From contig JAFQSP010000015.1 of assembly GCA_017409475.1 (NCBI GenBank), positions 1-54,860 of the forward strand: a stretch of 54,860 nucleotides of DNA, in the 5' to 3' direction. Each line of letters starts with the position of its first letter. The first letter of the stretch is position 1. The notes beneath the pieces were generated by a model that saw only the letters and a list, made by a program, of their open reading frames with translations, had not been told where the DNA came from and ran no database searches. Source of the stretch: Clostridia bacterium. Lineage in GTDB: Bacteria; Bacillota; Clostridia; Oscillospirales; Acutalibacteraceae. A program made the position numbers and the translations under genes. This document shows, piece by piece, positions 43,753 to 52,622 of this stretch.

Positions 43753-44283
43753 TTATTGTATTCCGTAGGTGTCTGTCATTGGGTCCTTGAATAGCGGAAT
43801 TTTTGGCGGGAAGAAGGTAAATATGATGAATACAGCGGCTATTATTACTAATATGAATATTGCTAAATTCGGCTGGATAAAGCGGCAACGACCGCTTTTT
43901 ATAAGTCGTGTTTCGACAATATACGAAACGGCGGCGGTGATAAAAAATATGATGATGTTGAACCAGTCGGCGTTAACCCCGAATATGCCTGTGTATGTGT
44001 AATAAATTACGGGAATAAGCCCAACACCAATCAAAATTCCAATTAGCTTTGAACACCAATAATTATCGTAATCTTTGCCGATATATTTTGTCTCGATAAC
44101 CGCAAATAGCAGCATTGGGAAAAGCAGCAGCTTCATATGCTCAAATATTGATTCATTGACGGCCGAAAAAAGACCGACTATTCTACTTTTTCCCGACCAT
44201 TCGTACAAAAAGTGAAGCAGTGTGCCTATCAGCGAAGTGAAAACAAAGCCTGATAATTGCCAAAAGGATAATGACTTTTTCAT
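43753..44283 (-). CDS. DUF6512-like membrane protein
   Basis: A 176-residue protein with about five membrane spans. Distinctive conserved-looking segments are LIGTLLHFLYEWSG and AVNESIFEHMKLLLFPMLLF, with an acidic NESxxEH motif between spans 1 and 2 that may bind a metal. This is the pattern of clostridial DUF6512 proteins, judged from memory. No function known. It begins the minus-strand trio ending with the DUF421 gene. Confidence 0.75.
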   Translation of the reverse strand: MKKSLSFWQLSGFVFTSLIGTLLHFLYEWSGKSRIVGLFSAVNESIFEHMKLLLFPMLLFAVIETKYIGKDYDNYWCSKLIGILIGVGLIPVIYYTYTGIFGVNADWFNIIIFFITAAVSYIVETRLIKSGRCRFIQPNLAIFILVIIAAVFIIFTFFPPKIPLFKDPMTDTYGIQ

Positions 44284-44354
44284 ATTAACTCCCTAAATGT
44301 TTGTTTTTAATTTAAGTATATTCGTGTTTTGTTGGATTATGAAAAATCAAAAAA

Positions 44355-44393
44355 GGGCGTACATGTTGCTATAAATGTACGCCCGATTTTTTT
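44355..44393 (-). terminator. Terminator after spoVAD
   Basis: Stem GGGCGTACAT (44355-44364) pairs with ATGTACGCCC (44375-44384), flanked by A and T runs. Confidence 0.9.
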
Positions 44394-45411
44394 ATCCTTG
44401 AATGTGAACGAGGTGACAAATTCCCGGTATGCTTTCGCCTTGCTGGGACGAGGTTGTTGACATAAGCGCCCCGGTAGCGCAGAAAAGAATATTTTTCATT
44501 TCACCGTGTTTCATCTTGTTCAGAAAATAGCCGCAAAGCATACTTGCCGCACAGCCGCAGCCCGAACCGCCCGAATGAACGTCCTGCTTTTCGCGGTCAA
44601 AAATCATCATGCCGCAATCCTTGTGAACCGACGAAATATCAATTCCGTCACTTTTCATCAGCTCGTATAAAAGTGATGAGCCGACACAGCCGAGGTCGCC
44701 CGTGATAATTGCGTCATAGTCATTGGGTGAGGTTTTTGACTGACGTAAATAATGCGAGATGGTATCCGCGGCGGCAGGTGCCATGGCGGCGCCCATGTTG
44801 TTGGCGTCCTTCTGGCCGTAATCGACAATTTTTCCGAGCATAACGTCTGGAATGTGTAAACGCCCACCTTGCTGTACCTTTCTTTCTTTCGATAGGATAA
44901 TTGCCCCCGAGCCGCATACCGTCCATTGTGCCGACGGAGTACGCTGACCGCCGTAATCGACAGGGGTACGAAACTGACGCTCGGCGGTGCAAAAATGGGA
45001 GGAGGTGACGGCGGCAGCCGTGTTTGCGGCGCCGCTCATTACGGCGACCGAAGCCATAGCAAGCGACAGCGCCATTGTTGAGCAGGCGCCGAAAAGTCCC
45101 ACAAACGGAATACCGAAATCACGTAGTCCAAAGGTCGAGCTCATGCTCTGATTAAGCAGGTCGCCTGCATAAAGAATGTCAATATCATTCGGCGAAAAAC
45201 CACCCTTTTTGAGAGCGGTGTGAAGAGCCCTGCGCTGAAGTGAGCTTTCCTCATTTTCCCACGAGCCGTCGGGTGACGGGGAGGTGTCAACGCAGTCAAA
45301 ATATGCGGCAAAGGGACCTTCACCCTCCTTTTTACCAACTGCGGCGGCAAAGGAAATGACCTGCGGCGGATTTTCAAAGCGGATAATTTTATTTTTATTT
45401 ACGGCATTCAT
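44392..45411 (-). CDS. spoVAD: Stage V sporulation protein AD (SpoVAD)
   Basis: A 339-residue thiolase-fold protein (Bacillus SpoVAD is 338). It has the thiolase-like GLFGACSTMALSLAMA with its Cys and the C-terminal GGSGCGCAASMLCGYFL and LFCATGALMS. SpoVAD binds dipicolinic acid and is part of the SpoVA channel that moves it into the forespore and out at germination. ATG 45411 is chosen because AAAGGA lies 8 bases upstream; ATG 45420 has no spacing. In Bacillus it sits in the spoVAA-AF operon; here it stands alone, with no spoVAC or spoVAE adjacent. Confidence 0.92.
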   Translation of the reverse strand: MNAVNKNKIIRFENPPQVISFAAAVGKKEGEGPFAAYFDCVDTSPSPDGSWENEESSLQRRALHTALKKGGFSPNDIDILYAGDLLNQSMSSTFGLRDFGIPFVGLFGACSTMALSLAMASVAVMSGAANTAAAVTSSHFCTAERQFRTPVDYGGQRTPSAQWTVCGSGAIILSKERKVQQGGRLHIPDVMLGKIVDYGQKDANNMGAAMAPAAADTISHYLRQSKTSPNDYDAIITGDLGCVGSSLLYELMKSDGIDISSVHKDCGMMIFDREKQDVHSGGSGCGCAASMLCGYFLNKMKHGEMKNILFCATGALMSTTSSQQGESIPGICHLVHIQG

Positions 45412-45438
45412 AGCGTTCATCCTTTGATTTTTTTGTTA

Positions 45439-45468
45439 TATTATCCGCAAAAATCAGGTGCAATATTC
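45439..45468 (-). promoter_or_regulatory. Possible sigma-G promoter of spoVAD
   Basis: On the minus strand, GAATA (45464-45468) and GATAATA (45439-45445), 18 bp apart, resemble sigma-G boxes (gMATR, CATNMTA). Bacillus spoVA genes are transcribed by sigma-G. Confidence 0.35.
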
Positions 45469-45517
45469 TTTTTTATAAAGAAAAGGGGAAAATAGCGCAA
45501 AAAAATAAAAAATGCTA

Positions 45518-45546
45518 TTGACTATAAGAATGCGGTGTATTATAAT
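45518..45546 (+). promoter_or_regulatory. Promoter of the yerC-his operon
   Basis: TTGACT (45518-45523) and TATAAT (45541-45546) are 17 bp apart. Just downstream CATTA is repeated at 45548, 45553 and 45561, the last two as CATTAG, in a position where a bound repressor would block transcription. Confidence 0.8.
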
Positions 45547-45593
45547 TCATTACATTAGCGCATTAGTGGAGTAAAGTATTTTTGGAGGACATT

Positions 45594-45878
45594 ATGAGCA
45601 ATTGGCATAATAAAAGCACAGACGAGCTTTGCGAAGCATTATTATCACTTAAAACAAAGGACGAAATTTATGCCTTTTTAGAGGACGTATGCACAATAAA
45701 GGAGGCGCTCGATATTTCACAGCGCCTTTCGGTAGCAAAGATGCTTGACGAGGGTATCAGCTATGCAAAAATAACCGCAAGTACAGGCGCCAGCACCGCC
45801 ACAATCAGCCGCGTAAGCAAATGCCTCGAATATGGCACAGGCGGATACAAGACAGTTATCGAAAGAGGAAAAAAGTAA
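45594..45878 (+). CDS. yerC: TrpR-like regulator, YerC/YecD family
   Basis: A 94-residue all-helical DNA-binding protein of the TrpR clan. DISQRLSVAKMLDEGISYAKITASTGASTATISRVSKCLEYGTGGY contains the helix-turn-helix (about 56-80), with the family-typical STATISRVS recognition helix. GGAGG lies 8 bases before ATG 45594. It is the first gene of the histidine operon and ends 1 base before hisZ, so it is most likely the operon's own regulator responding to histidine supply; in other Firmicutes YerC homologues also sit before his genes. Ligand not shown. Confidence 0.85.
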   Translation: MSNWHNKSTDELCEALLSLKTKDEIYAFLEDVCTIKEALDISQRLSVAKMLDEGISYAKITASTGASTATISRVSKCLEYGTGGYKTVIERGKK

Positions 45879-45879
45879 T

Positions 45880-46971
45880 ATGAATAATATTTTACGAAGC
45901 GAAGAAAAGGCAATTTTTGCCCTTCGTACACTTTATCAGCAGTATGGCTATATGCCCTTTAAAATGAGTAAATTTGAGGAATACGAATTTTATATTCAGA
46001 ATAAGGATTTTCTCGTCAGCGACCGTATTATTTCCTTTAACGATACCAACGGAAAGCTCCTTGCGTTAAAGCCCGACGTTACCCTCTCGATTATCAAAAA
46101 CGGCGAGGATAAGCCCGGCGAAAAACAAAAGGTTTGCTATAACGAGAATGTATATCGTGTTTCGGATAATACCCATCAGTTTAAGGAAATTATGCAGACG
46201 GGAATTGAATGTATCGGCGAAATCGACCTTTACGACCTTTACGAAATGGTTATGCTCGCGTCAAAGAGTCTTTCGCTCATTTCTGATAATTTCGTAATCG
46301 AAATTTCGCATTTGGGCCTTATTTCAGCCCTTCTCGAAGATGCTTGCCGCAATAACAATTTTAAGCAGGAAGCGCTAAAATACATAGCAGAAAAAAATTC
46401 GCATGATTTAATAAATACCTTTGACCGATATGAAATTGCCGATGAAAAGCGAGAGTGCATTTTAAAGCTTATCTCGGTCTATGGCGAAAGAAAATCGGTA
46501 ATAGCCGAAATTGAGCCGAGCTTAAAGGGGGTTGCCGACGAATTTTTAGCCGAGTTAAAGGCATTGTCCGATATGCTCGATGTTTTACCGTTTAGTGAAA
46601 AAATTCTCTTCGACTTTTCGACGGTGAATGATATAAATTACTATAACGGAATTGTTTTTCGCGGCTTTATTTCGGGCATTTCTCAGAGTGTTTTGACAGG
46701 TGGTCAGTACGACAACCTGCTTAAAAAGATGAAGAGAACATCCGGTGCAGTCGGTTTTGCGATTTACCTCGATTTGCTTGACGAGATGCCGGCCGACCGA
46801 GCCGAATACGACGTTGACACGGTGATAGTATACGACCAAAATACCGATAAATGCCGCCTTGCCGAAATGGTGGAAAGGACGGTCGGCGAAAATAAAACCG
46901 TGTCGGTGCAGAGTGGCGATAGCGCAAATATTCGCTGTAAGCAGATAATTGATTTAAGAAAGGAAGGATAA
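45880..46971 (+). CDS. hisZ: ATP phosphoribosyltransferase regulatory subunit HisZ
   Basis: A 363-residue histidyl-tRNA synthetase paralogue that lacks tRNA charging and instead activates short-form HisG. Synthetase-like segments remain (LALKPDVTLSIIK, YNENVYRVSDN, QTGIECIGE, GGQYDNLLKKM). The catalytic class II arginines and anticodon-binding domain are missing, as expected. ATG 45880 directly follows the yerC stop. The pairing with a 209-residue HisG two codons downstream confirms the role. Confidence 0.93.
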   Translation: MNNILRSEEKAIFALRTLYQQYGYMPFKMSKFEEYEFYIQNKDFLVSDRIISFNDTNGKLLALKPDVTLSIIKNGEDKPGEKQKVCYNENVYRVSDNTHQFKEIMQTGIECIGEIDLYDLYEMVMLASKSLSLISDNFVIEISHLGLISALLEDACRNNNFKQEALKYIAEKNSHDLINTFDRYEIADEKRECILKLISVYGERKSVIAEIEPSLKGVADEFLAELKALSDMLDVLPFSEKILFDFSTVNDINYYNGIVFRGFISGISQSVLTGGQYDNLLKKMKRTSGAVGFAIYLDLLDEMPADRAEYDVDTVIVYDQNTDKCRLAEMVERTVGENKTVSVQSGDSANIRCKQIIDLRKEG

Positions 46972-46975
46972 ATAA

Positions 46976-47605
46976 ATGCTTAATGTTGCCTTGCCAAAGG
47001 GACGCCTCGGCGAAAAGGTTTATGCCATGTTTGAGGCGGCCGGCTTTGAATGTCCTTCCATAAAGGAAAATAACCGAAAGCTGATATTTGAAAATGAGGA
47101 AAAGCAGGTTCGCTATTTCTGGGTAAAGCCGTCGGACGTTGCCATTTACGTTGAGCGTGGAGCGGCCGACATCGGTGTTGCGGGAAAGGATATTCTGCTC
47201 GAATATAATCCTGATATTTACGAGCTTCTCGACCTTAATTTAGGAAAGTGCAGAATGGCGGTAGCAGCACCCGACGATTTTTATGACGACGGGAACAGAA
47301 GATTAAAGGTCGCGACAAAATTCACTAATATTGCCGCTGATTACTATGCCTCGATTGGACGCGAAATTGATATAATCAAGCTCAACGGCTCAATCGAAAT
47401 TGCCCCGATTTTAAAGCTGTCGGACGTTATCGTTGACATTGTCGAAACGGGAACTACACTTAAAGAAAATAATCTTTCGGTAAAGAATACGATTGTTCCC
47501 ATCAGCGCTCGTCTTATAGCCAATAAATCGAGCTTTAAATTTAAAGGAACCCAAATTGAAAAAATCGTTCAATCGATAAGAGAACAGGTGAAAGCAAATG
47601 ATTAA
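46976..47605 (+). CDS. hisG: ATP phosphoribosyltransferase, short form
   Basis: A 209-residue catalytic subunit for the first step of histidine synthesis, joining ATP and PRPP. NVALPKGRLGEKVYAMFEAAGF, the phosphate-binding SDVIVDIVETGTTLKENNL (about 143-161) and VERGAADIGVAGKDIL are diagnostic. It lacks the C-terminal regulatory domain of long HisG, so it needs HisZ, encoded 4 bases upstream. It overlaps hisD by 8 bases. Confidence 0.96.
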   Translation: MLNVALPKGRLGEKVYAMFEAAGFECPSIKENNRKLIFENEEKQVRYFWVKPSDVAIYVERGAADIGVAGKDILLEYNPDIYELLDLNLGKCRMAVAAPDDFYDDGNRRLKVATKFTNIAADYYASIGREIDIIKLNGSIEIAPILKLSDVIVDIVETGTTLKENNLSVKNTIVPISARLIANKSSFKFKGTQIEKIVQSIREQVKAND

Positions 47606-48875
47606 GATTTACAATTACGGTGAGGTTTCGAACGATGAAATTTTTGCCCGTGATAATATCGATGCCGGAGTGGCCGACGTTGTAACCGAAATAATTGAAA
47701 ACGTAATAAATAATGGTGACAAGGCGCTTTTTGAATATGGAAAAAGGTTTGACCGAGCCGATTTGAGCACTCTTGAAGTTACCGCTGACGAAATTGAAGA
47801 GGCGATTGCCTCGGTTTCGCCCGAATTTATCGAAATTATCCGTGAGGCAGCCGCAAATATCCGTGCTTTTCACGAAAAGCAGGTTAGAAACAGCTTCATC
47901 CTCAACGAAAAGGACGGCGTTGTAACCGGTCAAAAAATTATCCCGATTGAAAAGGTCGGATTATATGTTCCGGGCGGCACAGCGGCATATCCGTCCACCG
48001 TTTTGATGGATAGCATCCCTGCTAAAATTGCCGGCTGTAACGAAATTGTTATGGTTACGCCGCCGAGCAGTGACGGAAAGGTGAACCCTGTTATTTTGGC
48101 AGCGGCAAAAATTGCGGGAGTTGACCGTATTTTCAAGGTCGGTGGAGCCCAAGCAGTTGCCGCACTTGCTTACGGAACCGAAAGCGTGCCGAAGGTTGAT
48201 AAAATCGTCGGTCCCGGTAACGCATACGTAGCCGAGGCGAAAAAGCAGGTTTTCGGCAAGGTGTCGATTGATATGATTGCGGGACCGAGCGAAATTCTGG
48301 TTGTAGCCGACTCGACCAGCAACCCGAAGTTTGTTGCCGCCGATTTACTTTCTCAGGCCGAGCATGACAAAATGGCAAGCGCAGTTTTAGTTACCGATAG
48401 CGAGGAGCTGGCAAAAAAGGTCAGCGAAGAATTAGAGGCGCAGATTCCGCTTTTACCGCGTAAGGAAATCGCAAGAGCATCGATTGATAATAACGGAAAA
48501 ATTATTGTCGCAAAGGATAATCTCTCGCTTGCGATTGATATTGCTAACGAAATTGCACCCGAGCATCTTGAGCTTTGCGTAGATAACCCATTCGATTATC
48601 TTGATAAGATTAAGCATGCCGGCTCGGTATTTATGGGAAAATACTGTCCCGAGGCGCTCGGTGACTATTTCGCAGGACCGAATCATACTCTGCCTACAAG
48701 CGGCACGGCCAGGTTCTCGTCACCCCTTTCGGTTGACGATTTTGTAAAGAAAACACAGTTTATTTATTATTCAAAGGATTCTCTGTCGGGGGTTGCCGAT
48801 AAGGTGGCATATTTCGCCGAAAAAGAGGGACTTTCCGCCCATGCAAAGAGCGCAACAATACGTTTTGAGGACTGA
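47598..48875 (+). CDS. hisD: Histidinol dehydrogenase
   Basis: A 425-residue zinc and NAD enzyme catalysing the last two oxidations, L-histidinol to L-histidine. Signature regions: KVGLYVPGGTAAYPSTVLMDSIPAKIAG, KIVGPGNAYVAEAKKQVFG, IAGPSEILVVAD, DLLSQAEHDKMA (zinc Gln/His) and NEIAPEHLEL with the catalytic Glu-His. Length matches the family (about 430). It starts within the end of hisG. Confidence 0.96.
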   Translation: MIKIYNYGEVSNDEIFARDNIDAGVADVVTEIIENVINNGDKALFEYGKRFDRADLSTLEVTADEIEEAIASVSPEFIEIIREAAANIRAFHEKQVRNSFILNEKDGVVTGQKIIPIEKVGLYVPGGTAAYPSTVLMDSIPAKIAGCNEIVMVTPPSSDGKVNPVILAAAKIAGVDRIFKVGGAQAVAALAYGTESVPKVDKIVGPGNAYVAEAKKQVFGKVSIDMIAGPSEILVVADSTSNPKFVAADLLSQAEHDKMASAVLVTDSEELAKKVSEELEAQIPLLPRKEIARASIDNNGKIIVAKDNLSLAIDIANEIAPEHLELCVDNPFDYLDKIKHAGSVFMGKYCPEALGDYFAGPNHTLPTSGTARFSSPLSVDDFVKKTQFIYYSKDSLSGVADKVAYFAEKEGLSAHAKSATIRFED

Positions 48876-48877
48876 AA

Positions 48878-49942
48878 ATGAGTAAATTTTTTAGTAAAAA
48901 ATATTCGGCGCTGACTCCCTATACACCGGGTGAACAGCCAAAGGATATGCAGTATATAAAGCTTAATACCAACGAATCGCCCTTTCCGCCGTCCGAATCG
49001 GTTTCGGCGGCGGTTAGTGAGGAAAGCGGTCGTTTGCAGCTGTATTCCGACCCCGAAAATTTACAGCTGAGGAAAAAGATTGCCGAGCTGTATGGGGTGT
49101 CGTCCGATGAGGTCATTGTGACCAACGGCTCGGATGAGGTGCTGAATTTTGCCTTTATGGCCTTTTCGGACGAGGAAAGACCGCTTGTTTTTCCTGACAT
49201 AACCTATGGATTTTATCCCGTTTTTGCCGAGCTGAATGGTATTCCTTATACCGAAATATCGCTTAAAGACAACTTTTCGATTGATATAAACGATTATATG
49301 GCGAATAACCGCACCGTTGTAATCGCTAATCCGAATGCACCGACGGGACTTTGCCTTTCGCTCGAGGAAATTGAAAAAATCGTAGCCGCAAATCCCGACA
49401 ATGTGGTTATAATCGATGAAGCGTATATTGATTTTGGCGGCGAAAGTGCAGTTGCCCTTGTGGATAAGTATGACAATCTTCTTGTCACCCAAACCTTTTC
49501 AAAATCAAGGTCAATGGCGGGGGCAAGACTCGGCTTCGGCATAGGGAATAAAAAGTTGATTGCCGACCTCAATACCATCAAATACTCGACAAATCCGTAT
49601 AACGTAAACCGAATGACCGAGGTGGCAGGCGTTGCCGCTCTTTGCGATAACGGATATTATATGGATAATTGTAAAAAGATTATAAAAACGCGTGAATGGA
49701 CGGCAAACGAGCTTCAAAAACTCGGTTTCACAGTCCTGACGTCAAAGGCGAATTTCATTTTCGGAAAAAGTGAAAAAATTGACGGAGAAAAGCTTTATTT
49801 AGAGCTTAAATCACGCGGAATCCTTGTCAGACATTTTAAAAAGGCGAAAATTAGCGACTATGTACGAATCACCATCGGCACAGAGGAGCAGATGAGGACA
49901 CTTATCGAAAGGATAAATCAAATTTTAGAGGAGTGCTGCTGA
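48878..49942 (+). CDS. hisC: Histidinol-phosphate aminotransferase
   Basis: A 354-residue PLP enzyme of fold type I. LNTNESPFPPS binds substrate near the start; NPNAPTG, DEAYIDFGG and SKSRSMAGARLGFG (containing the PLP Lys and Arg) are the aminotransferase motifs. It converts imidazole acetol phosphate and glutamate to histidinol phosphate. It begins 2 bases after hisD and touches hisB. Confidence 0.95.
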   Translation: MSKFFSKKYSALTPYTPGEQPKDMQYIKLNTNESPFPPSESVSAAVSEESGRLQLYSDPENLQLRKKIAELYGVSSDEVIVTNGSDEVLNFAFMAFSDEERPLVFPDITYGFYPVFAELNGIPYTEISLKDNFSIDINDYMANNRTVVIANPNAPTGLCLSLEEIEKIVAANPDNVVIIDEAYIDFGGESAVALVDKYDNLLVTQTFSKSRSMAGARLGFGIGNKKLIADLNTIKYSTNPYNVNRMTEVAGVAALCDNGYYMDNCKKIIKTREWTANELQKLGFTVLTSKANFIFGKSEKIDGEKLYLELKSRGILVRHFKKAKISDYVRITIGTEEQMRTLIERINQILEECC

Positions 49943-50530
49943 ATGAGAAGCGCAGTTATAGAAAGAAAAACGGCCGAAACCGATATTAAATTGACCCTCA
50001 ACCTCGATGGAGAGGGTAGTTCGGTATGCGATACGGGCTGCGGCTTTTTGGACCATATGCTTACTCTTTTTGCCCGTCACGGTCACTTTGACCTAAAGGT
50101 CAGCTGTAAGGGTGACGTAGAGGTTGATTATCACCACACCACCGAGGATATCGGCATTTCTCTTGGACTTGCCTTTAAGGAGGCTCTCGGGGATAAAAAG
50201 GGTATTTTGCGTTATGGCGACACTACTCTTCCGATGGACGAGGCGCTTATTCTTACCGCCGTTGACATTTCGGGACGTGGCGGCTGCTATTACGAGGTCG
50301 AAATGCCGACCGAAAAGGTGGGCGATTTTGATACCGAGCTTTGCAAGGAATTTTTTGATGCCTTTGCGTATAATTCGGGAATCACAACCCACATGGTGAA
50401 ATTCGCAGGACTTAATTCTCATCACATTATCGAGGGCTGCTTTAAGTCGATTGCCCATACATTAAGAGAGGCGGTCACAATTGACCCCGCTTTTGCAAAC
50501 GAAATTCCGTCAACAAAGGGTGTACTTTAA
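49943..50530 (+). CDS. hisB: Imidazoleglycerol-phosphate dehydratase
   Basis: A 195-residue manganese enzyme. The metal-binding repeats are clear: GCGFLDHMLTLFARHG and DYHHTTEDIGI in the first half, DISGRGGCYYEVEMP between, and GLNSHHIIEGCFKSIAHTLREA in the second. It is the single-function form without the histidinol phosphatase domain found in E. coli HisB. It starts on the base after the hisC stop. Confidence 0.96.
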   Translation: MRSAVIERKTAETDIKLTLNLDGEGSSVCDTGCGFLDHMLTLFARHGHFDLKVSCKGDVEVDYHHTTEDIGISLGLAFKEALGDKKGILRYGDTTLPMDEALILTAVDISGRGGCYYEVEMPTEKVGDFDTELCKEFFDAFAYNSGITTHMVKFAGLNSHHIIEGCFKSIAHTLREAVTIDPAFANEIPSTKGVL

Positions 50531-50534
50531 TAAA

Positions 50535-51146
50535 ATGATTGCAATTATTGATTACGGAGTCGGCAACCTTTTTTCGCTGACATCCTCTTTTAAAAAAATC
50601 GGCATTGACGTAGTTGCCACCGCCGACAAGGAAGTAATAAAATCGGCTGAAAAGCTTATTTTACCCGGCGTAGGTGCATTTGCCGACGCGATAAAAAAGC
50701 TGCGTGACAGCGGACTTGATGAGGTTATCATTGACGAGGCAAAAAAGGGAAAAAAGATAATGGGAATTTGCCTCGGAATGCAGCTTTTGTTCGAAAAAAG
50801 CTACGAATACGGTGAGCATGACGGGCTCGGTCTTCTCAAAGGAAAGGTAGTCCCGATGGAGAATAGAATTCACGCTAATCTTAAAATTCCGCATATCGGC
50901 TGGAATGCGCTTAATTTCAAGCGGGATAGCGAAATTTTCCGCTACATAAATGACGGCGATTTCGTTTATTTCGTTCATTCCTTTTACGCTGACGAATGCG
51001 ACGATAGCGTAGTTGCTACTTCCGAATACGGAGCCGAAATCACCGCCGCAGTTCAAAAGGAAAATGTTTACGGTTGTCAATTCCATCCCGAGAAAAGCGG
51101 TAGCGTAGGACTGAATATTTTAAAAGCTTTTTGTGAAACGGAGTAA
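50535..51146 (+). CDS. hisH: Imidazole glycerol phosphate synthase, glutaminase subunit
   Basis: A 203-residue class I glutamine amidotransferase. IIDYGVGNLFSL opens it, MGICLGMQLLFE holds the nucleophile Cys79, and GCQFHPEKSG gives the catalytic His and Glu. It feeds ammonia to HisF. ATG 50535 starts 4 bases after hisB with only a weak ribosome site, so it probably relies on coupling. Confidence 0.95.
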   Translation: MIAIIDYGVGNLFSLTSSFKKIGIDVVATADKEVIKSAEKLILPGVGAFADAIKKLRDSGLDEVIIDEAKKGKKIMGICLGMQLLFEKSYEYGEHDGLGLLKGKVVPMENRIHANLKIPHIGWNALNFKRDSEIFRYINDGDFVYFVHSFYADECDDSVVATSEYGAEITAAVQKENVYGCQFHPEKSGSVGLNILKAFCETE

Positions 51147-51153
51147 AGTTTAG

Positions 51154-51867
51154 ATGCTTATTTTCCCTGCAATAGATTTATATGAAAAAAAGGCGGTCCG
51201 TCTTTTTAAAGGCGATTACGAGAATATGACCGTTTATTCCGAAAATCCTATCGAAATCGCACAGGATTTTGTGAATGCCGGAGCAACTCATATTCACGTT
51301 GTCGATTTAGAAGGGGCAAAGGACGGCACAACACCGAATATATCGGTTGTACGTCAGATTGCCGCCGAAACCGACCTTTTTATCGAAATTGGCGGCGGTA
51401 TAAGAGATATGGATACCGTCGACGCCTATCTTTCGTCGGGAGTTTCCCGTGTAATTCTCGGCACAGCCGCCGTAAACGACCGCGAATTTTTGACCGAGGC
51501 GGTTAAAAAACACGGTGACAAAATTGCCGTTGGTGCCGACGTAAAGGATGGCTATATCGCGATAAAGGGCTGGCTCGAAAGCTCGGCTCTCACCCTCGAC
51601 GATTTTCTGCAAGAGATGGAAAAAATCGGGGTTAAATATATAATTTGTACCGATATTTCAAAGGACGGCGCCATGAGGGGCACCAACCTCGAGCTTTACA
51701 GCCGCCTTTCAGAAAAATATTCGATGAATATAACTGCATCGGGTGGCGTTTCGACCCTCGATGATGTGAAAAAGCTTAATGAAATGAACCTTTACGGTGC
51801 AATCATTGGAAAGGCATATTACATTGGCGCAATTGATTTAAAGGACGCTTTGGAGGTGACACGGTGA
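51154..51867 (+). CDS. hisA: ProFAR isomerase HisA
   Basis: A 237-residue TIM barrel that isomerises ProFAR to [24 protein letters not shown] has the catalytic Asp8-type residue, [13 protein letters not shown] and [14 protein letters not shown] the second catalytic Asp and the phosphate loops. Paralogue of hisF two genes on; its stop overlaps the hisF start by 4 bases. Confidence 0.96.
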   Translation: MLIFPAIDLYEKKAVRLFKGDYENMTVYSENPIEIAQDFVNAGATHIHVVDLEGAKDGTTPNISVVRQIAAETDLFIEIGGGIRDMDTVDAYLSSGVSRVILGTAAVNDREFLTEAVKKHGDKIAVGADVKDGYIAIKGWLESSALTLDDFLQEMEKIGVKYIICTDISKDGAMRGTNLELYSRLSEKYSMNITASGGVSTLDDVKKLNEMNLYGAIIGKAYYIGAIDLKDALEVTR

Positions 51868-52622
51868 TTACAAAGAGAATAATTCCTTGCCTTGATATAA
51901 AAAACGGCAGGGTAGTAAAGGGTACCAATTTTAAGGGACTCAGCGACGTATCATCGCCGGTTGAGCTTGCGCGACTTTATTCCGATTGCGGAGCAGATGA
52001 GCTTGTTTTTTATGATATCACTGCTTCATTTGAGGAAAGAAAGCTCTTCACCGATATACTTAAAGAGGTAGCGTCAGAAATATTTATTCCCCTCACTGTT
52101 GGCGGCGGAATAAACACGGTGGACGATTTTGACCGCGTTTTAAAATGTGGCGCAGACAAGGTGAGCGTAAATTCGGGAGCAATAAAAAACCCCGACCTTA
52201 TTGGTGAGGCGGCTCAAAAATACGGTAACCAGTGTGTTGTTTTGTCGGTGGACATAAAGCGTGTTGACGGCGAATTTCACGTGTTTGCAAAGGGTGGCCG
52301 CGAGGACACCGGACTGGACGCAATCGAGTGGATAAAGGACGGCGTAAAGCGTGGTGCAGGCGAGGTCGTTGTCAATTCAATTGACACCGACGGAGTAAAA
52401 AACGGCTTTGACATTGAGCTTCTTAAAATCGTTTGCGACGCGGTAAATGTGCCCGTAATTGCATCGGGCGGCGCAGGCAGCGTGGAACATTTTATTGAGC
52501 TTTTCAAGGAAATTCCCAATATTGATGCGGGACTTGCCGCATCGGTATTCCACTTTGGCGAAATTGAGATAAATAAGCTCAAAGCCGAGCTTCGAAATAA
52601 TGATATTATTGTGAGGTTATAA
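51864..52622 (+). CDS. hisF: Imidazole glycerol phosphate synthase, cyclase subunit
   Basis: A 252-residue TIM barrel. [19 protein letters not shown] contains catalytic Asp11, [11 protein letters not shown] and [13 protein letters not shown] the second catalytic Asp (about 130 in the family), and [13 protein letters not shown] a phosphate loop. It uses HisH-derived ammonia to make imidazole glycerol phosphate and AICAR. It overlaps hisA by 4 bases and hisI by 1. Confidence 0.96.
   Translation: MITKRIIPCLDIKNGRVVKGTNFKGLSDVSSPVELARLYSDCGADELVFYDITASFEERKLFTDILKEVASEIFIPLTVGGGINTVDDFDRVLKCGADKVSVNSGAIKNPDLIGEAAQKYGNQCVVLSVDIKRVDGEFHVFAKGGREDTGLDAIEWIKDGVKRGAGEVVVNSIDTDGVKNGFDIELLKIVCDAVNVPVIASGGAGSVEHFIELFKEIPNIDAGLAASVFHFGEIEINKLKAELRNNDIIVRL

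Noticed and set aside
45547-45593. T-box or attenuator leader for the his operon
   Set aside because: Fewer than 50 bases separate the promoter from the first start codon, and there is no His-codon leader peptide or T-box sequence.
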